DNA from: Geomonas limicola
Lineage (GTDB): Bacteria; Desulfobacterota; Desulfuromonadia; Geobacterales; Geobacteraceae
NCBI RefSeq assembly: GCF_014193675.1
Contig: NZ_BLXZ01000001.1
Coordinates: forward strand, 372,001 to 436,000
Reading direction: 5' to 3'
DNA: 64,000 nt
Of the stretch, positions 52,824-62,176 are shown in pieces; positions within the stretch are counted from its first letter, which is position 1, and each line of letters starts with the position of its first letter. The position numbers and the translations under genes were made by a program. The notes below the pieces were generated by a model that was not told the origin of the DNA, did no database searches, and saw only the letters and a list, made by a program, of their open reading frames with translations.

Positions 52824-53578
52824 TTAAGCCACCTCTGTTCCACCAGCCTTCTCAGCAACTTGCCCAGCGCAGGAGGGTCAAGGTTGGTAGTTTTCTTCCC
52901 TCCGACGAACACCGAAACCGTGCCGGTCTCCTCCGAAACCACGATGACCACCGCATCCACCAGCTCGCTCAGCCCCATCGCTGCGCGGTGCCGGGTTCCC
53001 AGGCTCTTGCTCACCTCGAGGTTCTGGGTAAGCGGCAGGAAGCAGCCGGCGCGGGTCAGCTTGCCCCGCTGGATGATGACGGCTCCGTCATGGATGGGTG
53101 AGTACGGCAGGAAGATTGAGGAGATCAGCTCGCTGGTGACCTTGGCGTCGATCTCGGTGCCCACCGCGAGGTAGCTGTCCACCTGGATGCTGCGCTCGAT
53201 GACGATGAGGGCGCCGATCCGCTTCTGTGCGAGCCCCGAGACCGCGAAGACCAGCTCGTCGATCAGGTCGGACATCTCGACGTCCTTCACGGCACGGCTG
53301 CGGATCAGGGCGGCAAAGGCGCGCCGGATGTCGGTCTGGAAGATGACCGCAAGCACCACGACCGAGGAGACCAGGAAGGTATCGAAAAGGAGCCGGACGG
53401 TATGCAGGGAGAGAAGCCGCGCCAGGAGGTGCCCGACCACCAGCGCCGAGAGGGCCGTCAGGATACGCAGGGCCAGCACGGTCTTCATGAGCCTGGACAG
53501 GCGCACCAGGATAAGGGCCGTCAGGGACAGGTCCAAGAGGTCCTGCAGCACGCCTATGTTTTGCAGGAAAAAGGTCAT
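52820..53578 (-). CDS. cdaA: Diadenylate cyclase (c-di-AMP synthase)
   Basis: 252 residues. Three N-terminal helices anchor it (LLDLSLTALILVRL, ILTALSALVVGHLLARLL, LFDTFLVSSVVVLAVIF). The DAC domain has GALIVIE, SPIHDGAVII (DGA motif) and LGTRHRAAMGLSE (RHR motif), the ATP-binding and catalytic motifs. It joins two ATP molecules to c-di-AMP, which controls potassium and turgor in other bacteria. ATG 53578 with GGAG is preferred; a TTG 21 bases upstream has no ribosome site. The next gene is its YbbR partner. Confidence 0.93.
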   Translation of the reverse strand: MTFFLQNIGVLQDLLDLSLTALILVRLSRLMKTVLALRILTALSALVVGHLLARLLSLHTVRLLFDTFLVSSVVVLAVIFQTDIRRAFAALIRSRAVKDVEMSDLIDELVFAVSGLAQKRIGALIVIERSIQVDSYLAVGTEIDAKVTSELISSIFLPYSPIHDGAVIIQRGKLTRAGCFLPLTQNLEVSKSLGTRHRAAMGLSELVDAVVIVVSEETGTVSVFVGGKKTTNLDPPALGKLLRRLVEQRWLK

Positions 53579-53605
53579 CTGCTCCGGGTTGGCTGGCAAA
53601 AGGCG

Positions 53606-54430
53606 TTAGGCGAGCGCCCGCGTCATCAGTACGATATCCCGCATGGCCGCCACGTCGTGTACTCGCACGATGGCCGCGCCGTTTAAAATCGAGACGGCGA
53701 CTGCCGCCGCCGTTCCGTAGGTTCTGTCCCGGTCCCGGTCCCCGAGCACCGCGCCGATGAACGACTTGCGGGAGGGGCCTACCAGTATCGGGCAGCCGAG
53801 GTCCTCAAGCTCCCGAAGCCGGCGGATCAGTTCGAGGTTCCCTTCGACGCTCTTGGCAAACCCGATGCCGGGATCGACCACGATACGACTTTTCGGGATG
53901 CCCGCCTGCCGCGCCAGCTCCAGCGATTCTGTAAGGTAGAGCTTCACCTCGCCGAGCAGGTCGCGGTAGCCGGTGTCCTGTTGCATCTGGTCTGGTGTCC
54001 CCCGGGTGTGCATCAGCACCACACCCGCCCGGGCCTCGGACACTGCAGCTGCCATCCCGGTATCGAAGCAGAGGCCGCTTACGTCGTTGACGATCTCGGC
54101 TCCGGCAGCGCAGGCGGCGCGGGCCACCTCCGCCTTGTAGGTATCTACCGAAATGGGGACCTTTAGCTTGCCGGCGAGCCCCTCGATGACCGGGACTACC
54201 CGGGCCAGTTCTTCCTCCAGACTCACCTTTGGCGCGTTGGGGCGGGTACTCTCACCACCGATGTCGATGATGTCGGCCCCCTCCCCCTCCAGCTCCAGTG
54301 CCCGCTCGACGGCGCGCGCCGTCGAGAAGTAGCGGTTGCCGTCCGAGAAGGAATCCGGCGTAACGTTCAGGATCCCCATCACCAGGGGACGCTCAAGCGA
54401 CAGGGTGCGCCGGGAGAGATCCCAGCTCAT
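53606..54430 (-). CDS. folP: Dihydropteroate synthase
   Basis: 274 residues. GILNVTPDSFSDGNRY, DIIDIGGESTRPNAP, VDTYKAEVAR, VVDPGIGFAKS, VGPSRKSFIG and VRVHDV are the successive pterin- and pABA-site motifs, including the SRKSFIG loop. It makes dihydropteroate for folate and is the sulfonamide target. ATG 54430 is favoured; an ATG 15 bases upstream, right after the ftsH stop, lacks a ribosome site. Confidence 0.96.
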   Translation of the reverse strand: MSWDLSRRTLSLERPLVMGILNVTPDSFSDGNRYFSTARAVERALELEGEGADIIDIGGESTRPNAPKVSLEEELARVVPVIEGLAGKLKVPISVDTYKAEVARAACAAGAEIVNDVSGLCFDTGMAAAVSEARAGVVLMHTRGTPDQMQQDTGYRDLLGEVKLYLTESLELARQAGIPKSRIVVDPGIGFAKSVEGNLELIRRLRELEDLGCPILVGPSRKSFIGAVLGDRDRDRTYGTAAAVAVSILNGAAIVRVHDVAAMRDIVLMTRALA

Positions 54431-54446
54431 ACAGCTTCCCGACATC

Positions 54447-56279
54447 CTAGGCGGTCGCCTCGGGTGCGGGGTCCTTGCCGGCCATGATCTGGTCGATCTC
54501 CTCGCCGGAGAGGTTTTCCTTCTCGATCAGGGCGTGCGAGATCTTGTGCAGGTTCTCGAGGTTTTCCGCCAAAAGCGTCTTGACGCGGGCGTAGTTCGAC
54601 TCGACGAGCAGCCTGATCTCGCTGTCGATCTCGACGGCGGTCGCCTCCGAGTAGTTCTTCTGGTGCGCCATGTCGCGCCCAAGGAAGATCTGCTCGTCCT
54701 TCTTGCCGAAGGAGACCGGTCCCAGCTTGTCGCTCATCCCCCACTCGCAGACCATCTTGCGGGCGATATCGGTGGCACGCTCGATGTCGTTGCCGGCGCC
54801 GGTGGTCATCGAGTTGAAGATGATCTCCTCGGCAGCGCGCCCGCCCATGAGGACGGCGATGCGGTCCAAAAGCGACTCCCTCGAGTAGCTGTGCTTGTCC
54901 TCGATGGGGAGCTGCATGGTGACACCCAGTGCGCGACCGCGCGGAATGATGGAGACCTTGTGCACCGGGTCGGTCCCCGGGATCAGCTTGGCGATCAGGG
55001 TGTGCCCCGCCTCGTGGTACGCGGTGTTCTTCTTCTCTTCGTCCGAGATCACCATGGAGCGGCGCTCCACGCCCATGAGCACCTTGTCCTTGGCATCATC
55101 GAAGTCGATCATCTCGAGGCAGCTCTTCTCCTTGCGGGCGGCCAGAAGGGCGGCCTCGTTCACCACGTTGGAGAGGTCGGCGCCCGAGAAGCCCGGGGTA
55201 CCGCGGGCGATGACGCCGAGGTCGACGTCCGGGGAGAGCGGGGTCTTCTTGGTGTGCACCTTGAGGATCATCTCGCGCCCCTTCACGTCGGGACGCGGCA
55301 CGACCACCTGGCGGTCGAAACGACCCGGACGCAAAAGAGCGGGGTCGAGGACGTCGGGACGGTTGGTGGCGGCGATCAGGATGACCCCTTCGTTGGACTC
55401 GAAGCCGTCCATCTCAACCAGCAACTGGTTCAGGGTCTGCTCGCGCTCGTCGTGGCCGCCGCCCAGGCCGGCACCGCGGTGGCGCCCCACCGCGTCGATC
55501 TCGTCGATGAAGATGATGCAGGGAGCGCTCTTCTTACCCTGGACGAACAGGTCACGCACGCGGGAAGCACCTACGCCGACGAACATCTCGACGAAGTCGG
55601 AACCGGAGATGGAGAAGAACGGCACCCCTGCCTCGCCGGCGATGGCGCGGGCCAGGAGGGTCTTGCCGGTGCCCGGAGGGCCCATGAGCAGCACACCCTT
55701 GGGGATACGGCCCCCAAGCTTGGTGAACTTCTTGGGGTCCTTCAGGAAGTTGATGATCTCTTCCAGCTCGTCCTTGGCCTCTTCGATGCCGGCCACGTCC
55801 TCGAAGGTTACGCGACCCTGCGCTTCGGTCAGCAGTTTGGCGCGGCTCTTGCCGAAAGCCATGGCCTTGCCGCCGCCACCCTGCATCTGGCGCATGAAGA
55901 AGATCCAGACCGCCACCAGGAAGATGATGGGGAACCAGGAGACCAGGAGCGAGAACCAGGAGAAACGCTCCTCTTCGGGGCGAGCCGAGGTGGAAATATG
56001 CTTCTCGATCAGCTTGTCGGTCAGGTTCGCGTCGGCCGGCTTGTAGCTTCTGAACTCCTTGCCGTCCTGGAACTTGCCGATGATTTCGTTACCTTGGATG
56101 ACAACCGAGGCGATCGGGCGTGCAACGTTCTTGACCTTGCCGGTCTCTACTGCCTCGATGAAATCGCTGTAGTCAAGCTTCTCCATGGAAGGCTTCGGCT
56201 TGTTGAACAGGTTGAACAGCAAGATCATCATGAGACTGATCACCAGCCAGAGCGCCAGGTTCTTATAGAATTGGTTCAA
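54447..56279 (-). CDS. ftsH: ATP-dependent zinc metalloprotease FtsH
   Basis: 610 residues from a TTG start with GGGAGGA. Two membrane helices ([18 protein letters not shown] and [12 protein letters not shown]) bracket a periplasmic domain. The AAA+ domain has [30 protein letters not shown] and the second region of homology at [21 protein letters not shown]. The protease has [13 protein letters not shown] (zinc HExxH). It degrades membrane proteins and short-lived regulators. It lies between tilS and folP, a common order. Confidence 0.97.
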   Translation of the reverse strand: MNQFYKNLALWLVISLMMILLFNLFNKPKPSMEKLDYSDFIEAVETGKVKNVARPIASVVIQGNEIIGKFQDGKEFRSYKPADANLTDKLIEKHISTSARPEEERFSWFSLLVSWFPIIFLVAVWIFFMRQMQGGGGKAMAFGKSRAKLLTEAQGRVTFEDVAGIEEAKDELEEIINFLKDPKKFTKLGGRIPKGVLLMGPPGTGKTLLARAIAGEAGVPFFSISGSDFVEMFVGVGASRVRDLFVQGKKSAPCIIFIDEIDAVGRHRGAGLGGGHDEREQTLNQLLVEMDGFESNEGVILIAATNRPDVLDPALLRPGRFDRQVVVPRPDVKGREMILKVHTKKTPLSPDVDLGVIARGTPGFSGADLSNVVNEAALLAARKEKSCLEMIDFDDAKDKVLMGVERRSMVISDEEKKNTAYHEAGHTLIAKLIPGTDPVHKVSIIPRGRALGVTMQLPIEDKHSYSRESLLDRIAVLMGGRAAEEIIFNSMTTGAGNDIERATDIARKMVCEWGMSDKLGPVSFGKKDEQIFLGRDMAHQKNYSEATAVEIDSEIRLLVESNYARVKTLLAENLENLHKISHALIEKENLSGEEIDQIMAGKDPAPEATA

Positions 56280-56450
56280 GTTTCCTCCCGATGATGTGTA
56301 TGCGGCAAGCTCCGACAGTCAACACGTTGCACTGTGTCAGCCGGAGCTGGTTGACGTTTCAGATCGAGTTCCGCTGCTAGAATGGGACCTCGCCCAGTGT
56401 ATTCAAATGAAGAAAAGGATTACCACAAAGGGGGCGCATTGACAAGAGCT

Positions 56451-57815
56451 TTAGAGCGTAATATCAAGAATTTCAGCCTTTAGAACCAGTCCCAGACTAC
56501 CTGTGACGCGAGCCTGCTCCCCCATTTTCACACCGCCCAACCAGATAATCCTGTCCCGGCTGATCAGCACCGGGATACGCCCCCGTTCCGGCACCGGGAT
56601 CTTGGAGTTTATGAACACGTCCTTCACCTTCTGGCTACCGGCCATCCCCAGCGGAGCGAAACGATCGCCGGGACGAAACGAGCGCACGGTCCAGGGGAAG
56701 GTAGCCGCCTCGGGATCGAAATAAGCCACCGTCGACGCTCCCGCGAGGCGCTCCGGGCGCTCCACGAGGGATACCGTGAGCATCCTTTCCCCGGGAAGCC
56801 GGTAGCTCCCCGGCCCGGCAACGGCGAACTCGAACGCCCCTCCAGCAGGCACTGGGGCAGCGAACCAGAGCCGGTCGTAGCCGCGCCACACCAGGCAGGC
56901 GCCGGGGAGTTTCAGTTGGGCGTTGGGGCGCTCCGCCAGGACCAGGTGGTCGATGGCCTCCAGGTGGGAAAGTGCGATGCGCTGCAGGTCGCCGCGCTGC
57001 GCAGCGAGGGCACGGCGGTAGAGACGCAGCCTGAGACCGCGCGGTTCGGCGGCCAACCCCGCTACCGAAAAGCTGGGATCGGTTGCTCCGGGAACCGTCA
57101 GCCGCCGGTAGGCGCTTTCGGTCACCTGCTCGAGCACCTCTTCGTCGGCGGCCAGTATCTCGGCGGTCGCCGCCAGGCGTTCTGAGACCTTCGGGTTGTA
57201 CCGGCCAAGGATCGGCAACAACTCGTGGCGGATGCTGTTGCGCAGGATCGCGGTGTCGGCATTACTCGAATCGGTACGCCAGGTTAGCCCCCTTCCCTTC
57301 AGGTAGCACTCGATCTCGGCGCGAGAGAGGCGCAGCAAGGGGCGCTTCAGCATGCCGCGGCTCAGCCCCATGCCGCGCAGGCCGGTCGCCCCGGCACCGC
57401 GCAGCAGACGCATCAGCACCGTCTCGGCCTGGTCATCGCGGTGGTGGGCGAGCGCGATGCACCCGGCCTGGTACGCCCGGGCCACCCGGTACAAGAACTC
57501 GTAGCGCGCCCGTCTTCCGGCATCCTCAAGCGAGGTCCCCCACTCTTTGGCCAGCGCGGCGACCTCCCGGCGCTCACCGGCAAAGGGGAGCCGATAGCCG
57601 GCGGCAAGCCCGGCCACGAACTCCTGGTCCTTATCGGCGTGTTCGCCCCGCAGGGAATGATTGAGGTGGGCAACGACTAGTCTCAGGTCCCCATCGAACC
57701 GGTGCAGCAGATCGAGCAGGGCGACCGAGTCTGCCCCGCCGGACACGGCGACGACAACGGTGGCGCCCGGTGCGAAGAGCTTCAAGGCTTTGATGTGGGC
57801 TAAGAGGTCAGTCAA
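56451..57815 (-). CDS. tilS: tRNA(Ile)-lysidine synthase
   Basis: 454 residues, apparently from a TTG start. The PP-loop is VVVAVSGGADSVALLDLL (SGGxDS), with LVVAHLNHSLRGEHADKD and LAHHRDDQAETVLMRLLRG, all typical of the N-type ATPase of TilS. The C-terminal half (RSFRPGDRFAPLGMAGSQKVKDVF) matches the tRNA-binding domain of the long E. coli form. It converts cytidine 34 of tRNA-Ile to lysidine so that AUA is read. A 171-base gap separates it from ftsH. Confidence 0.95.
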   Translation of the reverse strand: MTDLLAHIKALKLFAPGATVVVAVSGGADSVALLDLLHRFDGDLRLVVAHLNHSLRGEHADKDQEFVAGLAAGYRLPFAGERREVAALAKEWGTSLEDAGRRARYEFLYRVARAYQAGCIALAHHRDDQAETVLMRLLRGAGATGLRGMGLSRGMLKRPLLRLSRAEIECYLKGRGLTWRTDSSNADTAILRNSIRHELLPILGRYNPKVSERLAATAEILAADEEVLEQVTESAYRRLTVPGATDPSFSVAGLAAEPRGLRLRLYRRALAAQRGDLQRIALSHLEAIDHLVLAERPNAQLKLPGACLVWRGYDRLWFAAPVPAGGAFEFAVAGPGSYRLPGERMLTVSLVERPERLAGASTVAYFDPEAATFPWTVRSFRPGDRFAPLGMAGSQKVKDVFINSKIPVPERGRIPVLISRDRIIWLGGVKMGEQARVTGSLGLVLKAEILDITL

Positions 57816-57881
57816 GCAGGCAGGCTCCTGTCGGACGACGGCCGCGTGCTTTCGGTGGGACGGGTCGAGCGGGTAAAGGTT

Positions 57882-58397
57882 TCAGGCATTCTTGAGCGTG
57901 CACTCCTTCTCCCAGGCGAGGTAGCCGTCGCCGGTGATGGCCCAGAAGGATTCGATACGCCCTTCGTAGTAGTCGCGTTCCGCGCATTCCGCCTCGATCG
58001 CCTGCAGGAACTTGAGCGAAATGAGCTGGTGTCCGTGCAGGAAGCGGTAAAAGGCCTTGATCCCCGCGAGAAACCGGTCGATCTCGGCAATGAGGGGGTC
58101 AATGGTATTGACGATGTACCAGTTGCCGGCGAACTGGCGCACGATGCCGGGGCGCTCATCGAAGATGCTGCGGGACTTGATGGAGACCACGAAATCCCTG
58201 ACGAAGTAGTCGGCGGCGCCCGCCAGCGCGGTCGCCTCCTCCGGAGAGAGGCCGGCATCCATGCTTTCGTTATAGAAGCGGTGCAGGAGGTCCTTGCAGA
58301 GCCTGTCCACGCGCACTTCGTCGTCAAGCGTGGCCGGTACGAACTCCCGCTTGTCCACCTTCAATAACTCGAAACCTTCCTGGCAACGCTCTCCCAT
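57882..58397 (-). CDS. Hypothetical protein, 171 residues
   Basis: A soluble, mostly helical, acidic protein with no signal peptide and no motif I recognise (DRLCKDLLHRFYNESMDAG, GAADYFVRDFVVSIKSRSIF, AIEAECAERDYYEGRIESFW). Family members of this look are common in Geobacter as uncharacterised proteins. GAGG precedes ATG 58397; an upstream TTG has no site. It lies 66 bases upstream of tilS and 187 downstream of the permease gene, so it may belong to either transcript. Confidence 0.75.
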   Translation of the reverse strand: MGERCQEGFELLKVDKREFVPATLDDEVRVDRLCKDLLHRFYNESMDAGLSPEEATALAGAADYFVRDFVVSIKSRSIFDERPGIVRQFAGNWYIVNTIDPLIAEIDRFLAGIKAFYRFLHGHQLISLKFLQAIEAECAERDYYEGRIESFWAITGDGYLAWEKECTLKNA

Positions 58398-58415
58398 GAA
58401 ATCCTCGCGCAAAAA

Positions 58416-58443
58416 AATCTAGGTTCTACGTTCTATGTTGTTG
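58416..58443. repeat. Heptamer array, GTTCTAC family
   Basis: Four units AATCTAG, GTTCTAC, GTTCTAT, GTTGTTG, 18 bases upstream of the start codon of the hypothetical gene. Confidence 0.65.
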
Positions 58444-58502
58444 GGGACTAGCTCCGCAGGTGCCTGTCCCCTTTTGTTGAACTTTTACCGGCTGCCCTCG
58501 CA

Positions 58503-58530
58503 GTAGGGGCGAATATTTATTCTCCCCTAC
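58503..58530. repeat. Palindrome GTAGGGG-GAATA/TATTC-CCCCTAC
   Basis: A 28-base hairpin with one mismatch, GTAGGGG c GAATA tt TATTC t CCCCTAC, in the gap after the dppC-type gene. A short direct repeat, TCTCCGTG twice, lies at 58559-58574. It has no T run, so it looks like a dispersed palindromic repeat rather than a terminator. Confidence 0.6.
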
Positions 58531-58584
58531 GGAGTGCCAAGCCAAGGCCCGTGGTTTCTCCGTGTCTCCGTGGCTAACCCGCCT

Positions 58585-59439
58585 CTACTGCTGTTTCCTC
58601 GGATCCAGCGCGTCCCGGATCCCCTCCCCCACCAGGTTGTAGGAAAGGACGGTGACCAGGATGGCAAGACCCGGGAAGAGCGACAACCACCAGGCAAACT
58701 CGATGTAATCCTTCCCCGAGGTGAGGATGTTCCCCCAACTCGGCGTGGGGGGCTGCACCCCGATCCCCAGGAAGGAGAGTGCACTCTCGGTAAGGATGGC
58801 ACCGGCCACCCCCAAGGTCGCCGACACCAGCACCGGCGAGAGCGCGTTGGGGAGGATATGCCGGAAGATGATGCGCCGGTCCGACGCCCCCAAAACCCGC
58901 GCCGCCGAGACGAAGTCACGGCTTTTCAGCGAAAGTACCTCGGCACGTACCAAGCGCGCGACCCCCATCCAGCCGGTGAGCCCGATGATCACCATGATGT
59001 ACCAGATGGAGGGCTCCAGCATGGCGATCACGGCGAGGATCAGGAAGAAGGTCGGGAAGCAGAGCATGATGTCCACCAGGCGCATGAGCACGGTGTCCAC
59101 CCACCCGCCGTAGTACCCGGAAACGAGCCCGACCACGGTCCCGATGGCAACGGCAATACCCACCGCGACGAAACCGACCTTGAGCGACACCCGCGCGCCG
59201 TACACCACCCGGGTGAAGACGTCGCGCCCCAGCTCGTCGGTCCCGAAAAAGTGGGCAGCCGACGGGGGGAGCAGGACGTGCCAGGCATCGATGGCATCGG
59301 GGTCGTAAGGGGTCAAAAACGAGGCGCACACTGAAAGCACGAAGAGCGCCACGATGATGCAGAGCGCCGCGACGGCAAAGCGGTTCGCCGTGAAACGCCG
59401 CCAGAACTCCTGGAAGGGTCCGCGCCCGGGTTCGCTCAT
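58585..59439 (-). CDS. ABC transporter permease, DppC/OppC type
   Basis: 284 residues with six helices. HFFGTDELGRDVFTRVVYGARVSL is the usual entry motif of this family (split here by the family pattern FGTDxLGRDxxSR), and the EAA loop is VLGASDRRIIFRHILPNA. The end ESALSFLGIGVQPPTPSWG is highly conserved. It forms the channel with the DppB-type permease, whose stop overlaps its ribosome site. No ATPase genes follow. Confidence 0.92.
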   Translation of the reverse strand: MSEPGRGPFQEFWRRFTANRFAVAALCIIVALFVLSVCASFLTPYDPDAIDAWHVLLPPSAAHFFGTDELGRDVFTRVVYGARVSLKVGFVAVGIAVAIGTVVGLVSGYYGGWVDTVLMRLVDIMLCFPTFFLILAVIAMLEPSIWYIMVIIGLTGWMGVARLVRAEVLSLKSRDFVSAARVLGASDRRIIFRHILPNALSPVLVSATLGVAGAILTESALSFLGIGVQPPTPSWGNILTSGKDYIEFAWWLSLFPGLAILVTVLSYNLVGEGIRDALDPRKQQ

Positions 59440-59440
59440 T

Positions 59441-60421
59441 TCAGCTCCTCCCGTGCCGGATGCGCGGATCGGCAACCGCGTAGCAGAGGTCGGCCAACAG
59501 GTTGCCGACGAGCGTCAGGCAGGCACCGATCACCAGGATCCCCATGACCAGCGGGTAGTCGCGTGCCATCACCCCCTGGTAGAAGAGCTGCCCCATCCCG
59601 GGAATGGCAAAGATTGTCTCGAAGATGACCGAACCGCCGATCAGCCCGGGGAGCGAAAAACCCAGGAGGGTGATCACCGGCAAAAGTGCGTTTTTCAGGG
59701 CGTGCTTGAAAATCACCACGCGCTCCTGCAACCCCTTGGCGCGTGCCGTGGTGATGTAGTCCTGGGAGAGCACCTCGAGCATGGTCGAGCGCATGTAGCG
59801 CGACAGGCCCGCCAGGCTTCCGAAGGTGGCGATCGAAATCGGAAGCACCAGGTGCTTGGCGAGGTCCCAGACCCGGCCGGCTGCGGAGAACTTTTCGTAC
59901 CCCAGCGAGTGAATCCCGGAGATGGGGAGCCAGGAGAACTTAACGCCGAAGAAGTACATGCACAAAAGCGCGAGCCAGAAGGTAGGCACCGCGAATCCGA
60001 CGAAGACGAAGACCGAGATGCCGCGATCCAGGAGTGAGTCGCGGCGTACCGCGGCAAGGATGCCGATTGGGATGGCCAGCCCGAATTCCAGGATGAGCGC
60101 GATCACGTTGAGCGACAGGGTGATCGGGATGCGCTCGACGATCTTGTCGGTCACCGGGCGGTTATCGGGTGCGAAGGAGCGGCCGAAGTCGAGGTGTGCC
60201 AGGTGGCCGAGCCAGCGCAGGTACTGCACGTGCAGCGGCTTGTCCAGCCCGTAGAACTCGCGCAGGCGGGCCCGCGAGGCCGCCGAGACCTTGGGGCTCA
60301 TGGCGGTCTGCATCTCCACCGGCTCGCCCGGGGCAAGGTGGATCACCGTGAAGGTGATCAGCGTGATCCCGAGCAGCAGCGGAAAGAGCATGGCGATGCG
60401 TTTTATCAGATAGTTGGCCAT
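59441..60421 (-). CDS. ABC transporter permease, DppB/OppB type
   Basis: 326 residues with six helices. The N-terminus [20 protein letters not shown] and the loop [10 protein letters not shown] are typical, as are [20 protein letters not shown] (EAA loop) and the C-terminal [19 protein letters not shown]. It imports peptides, nickel or other small solutes with its DppC-type partner. A weak ribosome site and a heptamer array lie just upstream; the solute-binding protein gene precedes it by 135 bases. Confidence 0.92.
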   Translation of the reverse strand: MANYLIKRIAMLFPLLLGITLITFTVIHLAPGEPVEMQTAMSPKVSAASRARLREFYGLDKPLHVQYLRWLGHLAHLDFGRSFAPDNRPVTDKIVERIPITLSLNVIALILEFGLAIPIGILAAVRRDSLLDRGISVFVFVGFAVPTFWLALLCMYFFGVKFSWLPISGIHSLGYEKFSAAGRVWDLAKHLVLPISIATFGSLAGLSRYMRSTMLEVLSQDYITTARAKGLQERVVIFKHALKNALLPVITLLGFSLPGLIGGSVIFETIFAIPGMGQLFYQGVMARDYPLVMGILVIGACLTLVGNLLADLCYAVADPRIRHGRS

Positions 60422-60437
60422 AAAAACCTAAGAAACT

Positions 60438-60465
60438 GTTCTAAGTTCTACGTTCTACGTTAAAC
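60438..60465. repeat. Heptamer array, GTTCTAC family
   Basis: Four units GTTCTAA, GTTCTAC, GTTCTAC, GTTAAAC, 16 bases upstream of the permease start codon, between it and the solute-binding protein gene. Confidence 0.75.
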
Positions 60466-60503
60466 CCGACCTGATTGACGCCAATCTTCCCTTCGCGAAA
60501 ACG

Positions 60504-60522
60504 CTCCCCCCTTCAAGGGGAG
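60504..60522. repeat. G/C palindromic repeat in the transporter operon
   Basis: CTCCCC..GGGGAG hairpin followed by GGGTCGGGTGGGGATGGGG. The left half resembles one arm of the element at 35681. Probably a single REP-type unit inserted between two genes of one operon. Confidence 0.5.
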
Positions 60523-60556
60523 GGTCGGGTGGGGATGGGGCAAACGCCGACACGAA

Positions 60557-62176
60557 TTAGTGCTGCTGTTCCGCCTCGGGCACGTACCACTTGATCAGGT
60601 TGTACATGATCCCCGCGGGTGCCGGCTCGATCCCCTGGAAGCGAGAGGCGACCGCCGGCAGCGCGTCGGGGACATAGAGGAACGTGTAGGGCTGCTCCTG
60701 GGCCAGGATGTCCTGGATCCCCCAGTAGCACCGCTTGCGCTGCTCCTGGTCGAATGTCCCTCTCCCCTCGATGAGCAGGCGGTCCACCTCGGCGTTTTTA
60801 AAGCCGATGAAGTTAAGTTCCTTGGGCTCGGTCTTGGAGGAATGCCAGACGTCGTAGAGGTCCGGGTCCTGACCGATGGTCCAGCCCAAAAGCACCGCCT
60901 CGAACTTCCCCTTGTCGATGAAGTTGGTGAGGAAAGAGGCCCACTCCATGACCCGGATCTTCACGTCGATCCCCACCCGTTTCAGGCGACGCTGGATGAT
61001 CTGGGCGCACTTCATGCGCTGGTCGTTTCCCTGGTTGGTCATGATGGTGAAGCTAAACGGCTTGCCGTCCTTCGCCAGGATGCCGTCGGGTCCCATGACG
61101 AACCCCGCCTCTTTGAGAAGTTGTTGCGCCTTGGCCGGGTTGTACTCCGGATCGGCCACCTGCGGTTTGTAGGCCCAGGTCCCCGGCTTGTACGGCCCGT
61201 GGGCGATCTGCCCCATGCCGAGCAGGACCCCCTGGATGATCTCTTCCTTGTTGATGGCGTGGCTGATCGCCTGGCGCACCCGGCGGTCCTTGAACAAGGG
61301 GAGGCGCAGGTTGTAGCCGAGATAGGTATAGGCCGAGGCCGGGTAGCGGTACTTGTTGAAGCGCGCCAGGAACTCCGGGGTGTTGGTCTGGCGCTGGTAC
61401 TGCACCGGGGAGAGCCCCATGGTGTCGATGCCGCCGGCCTTGAGCTCCATGTACATGGTGGAGTTGTCCGGGATGATCCGGTACACGAAGCGGTCCAGGT
61501 AGGGGCGCCCCTCCCAGTAGGCCGGGTTTGCCTCCAGGGCGAGCTTTTGCCCCGGGATCCATTCCTTGAAGGTGTAGGGACCGGTGCCGATGGGGCTTCG
61601 GGCGAGCGGGCTCTTGGTGATGTCCTTCCCTTCCAGTAGGTGGGCGGGAAGGATCGCGATCCCCCAGGAGGCGAGCGCCGGGGCGAACGGTTTATCGTAG
61701 GAGACCTGGAAGGTGTAGGTATCCAGCGCCTCGGCCTTCTTGACCTGCTTGAAGTCCTCGGAGTAGGCGGTGGGGGTCTTGGGATCGACGGTGACCCGGT
61801 AGGTGTAGAGCACGTCGCGGGAGGTGAACTCCTTGCCGTCGTGCCACTTCACCCCGGGCCGCAGGTGAAAGGTAATGGTGAGGCCGTCCGGGGAGACCTC
61901 CCAGGAGCGGGCCAGGTCACCCTCGAGCTTGAGGTTCTTGTCGTAGCGCACCAGCCCGTTGTAGACCAGGCCGGCCACTTCGTGCGAGGCGGAATCGGAG
62001 GCCAAAAGCGGGATCAGGGTGTTGGGCTCACCAATACTCCCGGTGATCAGCGCATCGCCATAGGCCGGTGCCCCCCCCTTGGGGCGGGCCAGCGACTTCT
62101 GTTCGGGAGCACTCTGGCCGCAGGCGGAAAGCTGCAGGGCGACCAGAAGCAGGGTGAACAGGCGACGCAGGGTCAT
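60557..62176 (-). CDS. Peptide/nickel-type extracellular solute-binding lipoprotein
   Basis: 539 residues, family 5 solute-binding protein. A lipoprotein signal ends LQLSACGQ, so it is anchored to a membrane. Conserved family 5 features are the start ALITGSIGEPNTLIPLL, the block LRPGVKWHDGKEFTSRDVLYTY and KDRRVRQAISHAINKEEI. It captures a peptide or other solute for the two permeases downstream. The start overlaps the TPR gene stop as ATGA, so the TPR lipoprotein belongs to the same operon. Confidence 0.92.
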   Translation of the reverse strand: MTLRRLFTLLLVALQLSACGQSAPEQKSLARPKGGAPAYGDALITGSIGEPNTLIPLLASDSASHEVAGLVYNGLVRYDKNLKLEGDLARSWEVSPDGLTITFHLRPGVKWHDGKEFTSRDVLYTYRVTVDPKTPTAYSEDFKQVKKAEALDTYTFQVSYDKPFAPALASWGIAILPAHLLEGKDITKSPLARSPIGTGPYTFKEWIPGQKLALEANPAYWEGRPYLDRFVYRIIPDNSTMYMELKAGGIDTMGLSPVQYQRQTNTPEFLARFNKYRYPASAYTYLGYNLRLPLFKDRRVRQAISHAINKEEIIQGVLLGMGQIAHGPYKPGTWAYKPQVADPEYNPAKAQQLLKEAGFVMGPDGILAKDGKPFSFTIMTNQGNDQRMKCAQIIQRRLKRVGIDVKIRVMEWASFLTNFIDKGKFEAVLLGWTIGQDPDLYDVWHSSKTEPKELNFIGFKNAEVDRLLIEGRGTFDQEQRKRCYWGIQDILAQEQPYTFLYVPDALPAVASRFQGIEPAPAGIMYNLIKWYVPEAEQQH

